From Erythrobacter sp. ANT-B3C2 (GTDB taxonomy: Bacteria; Pseudomonadota; Alphaproteobacteria; Sphingomonadales; Sphingomonadaceae): DNA of 64,000 bases. The notes under the pieces were generated by a model. That model was given only the letters and a program-made list of their open reading frames with translations. It did not search any database and was not told where the DNA came from. This document shows, piece by piece, positions 62,098-64,000 of this stretch. The position numbers and the translations under genes were made by a program. Positions within the stretch are counted from its first letter, which is position 1; every line of letters starts with the position of its first letter. The DNA is taken from assembly GCA_001683845.1 (NCBI GenBank), contig LXQI01000009.1, positions 1-64,000 of the forward strand, given 5' to 3'.

Positions 62098-63003
62098 TCA
62101 TCCCCGGGTGCGCTCGCAGGGGCCGAGCTGGTCGAGCACGAAGCGGTAATCCGCCTCCGCCTGTAGCCGCGCTGCATTCCCCTCCTGCAGGTGGGCATCG
62201 GTTCGAATGGTGGGCGGGAGCGAGCACGCGAGGCGATACCAGGCCGGCGTGCCGGGCTCGGGTGGGCGAGCCGATGGATCAACCACCTCTCCCCACGAGA
62301 CGCCCCAATCCGGCGCCATTCCCGGGCGGCGCACCACCCCAAGCGTGGCCGGCGCACCGCTCCGGGTCTCGATGAACATCTGTGTCTCGGATTCGCCCGC
62401 CAGATTGCCGGGCACCGAGATCACATCGCGCACCCCGGTGACGATCGGCGGCACATCGGCCCCCGCAAATGCGGCGATCGCCCCACGCAGGCGCTCAATC
62501 AGCGCCGGGTCGGCCGGCAACATCGCCCTGGGATCGATCAACTGCAGCTGGCCCGGGCGGCCCGGCACCGGATCGGCGAAGATCACGAACCGCTCCTTGC
62601 GCACCCGTGGCGCGCGGCCATTGTCCCGCAGGGGCCGGTCGGCGAGAAAGGTCAGCTCCTCGCCCAGCGCACTGCGCCCGGTCAGCAGCACCTCCGTGCG
62701 CGCCTCGAGGAACAACCGGGCATCACTGGGCGCGAGGCCGGGCGCCCGCTCGCGCTCCACCGTCGCCTGCCTGCGCACCTCCACCACCGCGATGGTGGAG
62801 GCGGTGGTCACCAGGTCGGCGATGTCAGCATAAGTCAGCCCCGCAGCAGCGCCCGCCGCCGTGCCCCTGGCTTCCTGCGGCAGCGGCGCCTGCGCCCGGA
62901 CCGGTTCGGTCGCCATGCAGCCTCCGAGCACGGCAATCGCGGCCAGCGCAGCACTGGCGGCTCCCAGTCGGCGACGGAAAGGTTGCGTCACGCGATCGAA
63001 CAT
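62098..63003 (-). CDS. Hypothetical lipoprotein
   Basis: The ATG at 63003 gives 301 residues. The N-terminus has a lipoprotein signal ending in VLGGC, so it is probably anchored to a membrane from the periplasm. The body has no domain that I recognise; it includes LTYADIADLVTTASTIAVVEVRRQ and DWGVSWGEVVDPSARPPEPG, a pattern seen in sphingomonad proteins of unknown role. It is divergent from the TonB-like gene. Confidence 0.78.
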   Translation of the reverse strand: MFDRVTQPFRRRLGAASAALAAIAVLGGCMATEPVRAQAPLPQEARGTAAGAAAGLTYADIADLVTTASTIAVVEVRRQATVERERAPGLAPSDARLFLEARTEVLLTGRSALGEELTFLADRPLRDNGRAPRVRKERFVIFADPVPGRPGQLQLIDPRAMLPADPALIERLRGAIAAFAGADVPPIVTGVRDVISVPGNLAGESETQMFIETRSGAPATLGVVRRPGMAPDWGVSWGEVVDPSARPPEPGTPAWYRLACSLPPTIRTDAHLQEGNAARLQAEADYRFVLDQLGPCERTRG

Positions 63004-63376
63004 CGGCTCATCTCCTAGTGGTTCGGAAACGCCCGGCCACTCGCATCGGCTCCCGCCAACGGCAAGTGTTGCAGACCGGGACACGTGAATCAGGGGTTAA
63101 TCACAAAGGGTTTGCTGATCACAACAGCGGCGGTTAAGAGCCCGGCAAGAGAGACCTGTGGTACCAAGGCAACATAAAGGCGCGCGCAAGATCGGGAAAG
63201 TTTAAAGGCGATCGGCGTTTCCGATCATGCCTTGATGCTGGACAAATCTCACTGACAGCTGTCAGTGTGCGAATCCAAAGGCACTGAATGGCCTGCAACC
63301 GGGCCCGGGCTCGCGAATGACCAAGCTGCGGCAGGCTTTTGCCCTGCCGCCGATTAAGACGGAGTGAAGGGACTGG
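63004..63376. other. Divergent intergenic region upstream of the TonB-like gene
   Basis: No gene is supported on either strand. The main feature is the perfect palindrome at 63250-63267. The interval must hold promoters for both flanking genes; I see no convincing -35/-10 pair. Confidence 0.45.
63250..63267. promoter_or_regulatory. Perfect 18-bp palindrome upstream of the TonB-like gene
   Basis: CACTGACAG and CTGTCAGTG form an uninterrupted 18-bp palindrome 109 bases before the start codon. Perfect dyads of this kind are typical of dimeric repressor sites, such as TetR-family operators. It does not look like a Fur box. Confidence 0.6.
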
Positions 63377-64000
63377 ATGGCTTACGCTGACCAACAGATG
63401 AGTGGGAGTCGCGTCGTTGCGATCGCTCTCGTCATCCTCATCCACCTGGCGCTCGGCTATGCCCTCATCACGGGGCTCGCCTATTCGGCATTCGAGACGG
63501 TGCGCGACGTGGTGACCACGGTGGACATCACCGAGCCGCCGCCGCCGGAGCCGGAACCGGAGCCGCCGCCACCCCAGGAGGAGCCGGTGCCGCAGCCGGT
63601 CACCACGCCGCCGCCGGTGGCTCCGCAGCCGCCGATCCGCATCAGTCCGGCTCCGCCGAACATCGTGACGACCACGCAGATCTCGCCCCCGGCGCCGCCC
63701 GTGCTGCGCATCCCGCCCGCGGCCGTTCCCGGCCCGCCCTCGCCCCCGGCTCCGCCACCACCGGCCCCGCCGCCCTCGGCCCCGCCGAGCGCAGCCTCCC
63801 CGCGCGGCAACCCGGGCAGCTGGGCGAACACCAACGATTACCCCGCGCGCGCGCTGCGCAACGGGGATGAGGGCACCACCGGCGTGCGGCTGAATGTCGG
63901 CACCGATGGCCGGGTCACCAATTGCGAGGTGACCCGCTCCAGCGGTTCTAACGAACTCGACACCACCACCTGCCGCCTGCTCGAACGGCGTGGCCGCTTT
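63377..64000 (+). CDS. TonB-family energy transducer, 3' end outside window
   Basis: At least 208 residues are present. A short N-terminus is followed by a single membrane anchor (VVAIALVILIHLALGYALITGLAY), then a long Pro-rich periplasmic spacer (EPEPEPPPP, PPAPPPPAPPPSAPP) and the start of the TonB C-terminal domain: NPGSWANTNDYPARALRNGDEG and RLNVGTDGRVTNCEVTRSSG, with Cys as in related proteins. TonB links the proton motive force to outer-membrane receptors; exbB/exbD are expected to the right. Confidence 0.93.
   Translation, partial: MAYADQQMSGSRVVAIALVILIHLALGYALITGLAYSAFETVRDVVTTVDITEPPPPEPEPEPPPPQEEPVPQPVTTPPPVAPQPPIRISPAPPNIVTTTQISPPAPPVLRIPPAAVPGPPSPPAPPPPAPPPSAPPSAASPRGNPGSWANTNDYPARALRNGDEGTTGVRLNVGTDGRVTNCEVTRSSGSNELDTTTCRLLERRGRF

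Overview
The window comes from a GC-rich alphaproteobacterium of the order Sphingomonadales, most likely the family Erythrobacteraceae. The evidence is a serine palmitoyltransferase gene with its own acyl carrier protein (sphingolipid synthesis), a chromosomal gene transfer agent (GTA) cluster, a PduO-type adenosyltransferase, a DksA without its full set of zinc cysteines, and typical alphaproteobacterial housekeeping genes. The family assignment is inference; no 16S rRNA or tRNA gene was seen.

Positions 1-6232 look like a piece of a plasmid or integrative element. Four minus-strand genes (DUF2493, Toprim/DUF7146-like, large ParB-like, DUF932) are separated by leader regions that all contain hairpins. 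The left edge holds the last 65 bases of an IS630-family element that appears to have cut off the C-terminus of the DUF2493 gene. The leaders of the ParB-like and DUF932 genes are copies of one another. The chromosome-like gene content begins at the malic enzyme gene maeB.

Positions 6233-24096 are ordinary chromosome: maeB, an HNH endonuclease, gluQ, a HIG1 protein, a cobalamin adenosyltransferase, a 3-hydroxybutyryl-CoA dehydrogenase, mutS, a peptide-type substrate-binding lipoprotein, a PilZ protein, dksA, a GNAT-like protein, a tightly packed RidA/HAD/DUF3572 unit, and the sphingolipid pair acp-spt, followed by a YqaA-family membrane protein.

Positions 24289-38312 are a near-complete GTA structural cluster in the RcGTA order: small and large terminase, portal, DUF6127, protease, capsid, adaptor, a very short protein where gp7 is expected, DUF3168, tail tube, gp10, chaperone, short tape measure, an unusually long gp12 with an extra N-terminal ~565 residues, hub gp13, NlpC/P60 gp14, gp15 and a DUF2793 protein. 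Most genes overlap by 4 bases, and two strong GC hairpins lie inside the cluster.

Positions 38373-50480 hold a Cu/Zn superoxide dismutase lipoprotein, queC, hslO, the arginine pair argD-argF, a double cold-shock protein, a decayed terC gene, a phosphatase-like TIGR01244 protein, an OmpA-type porin with a polyproline linker, and the nitrogen pair glnK-amtB behind a near-consensus sigma-54 promoter. Next to glnK is a lower-GC islet with a convergent gene pair; one member carries a HEPN-like Rx4H motif.

Positions 50551-64000 carry prfC, pheST, an AraC-type regulator, rpmI-rplT with a structured leader, a gamma-glutamylcyclotransferase, hisN, prs, hom, two unrecognised exported proteins, and the start of a TonB-type energy transducer that runs off the right edge behind a perfect 18-bp palindrome.
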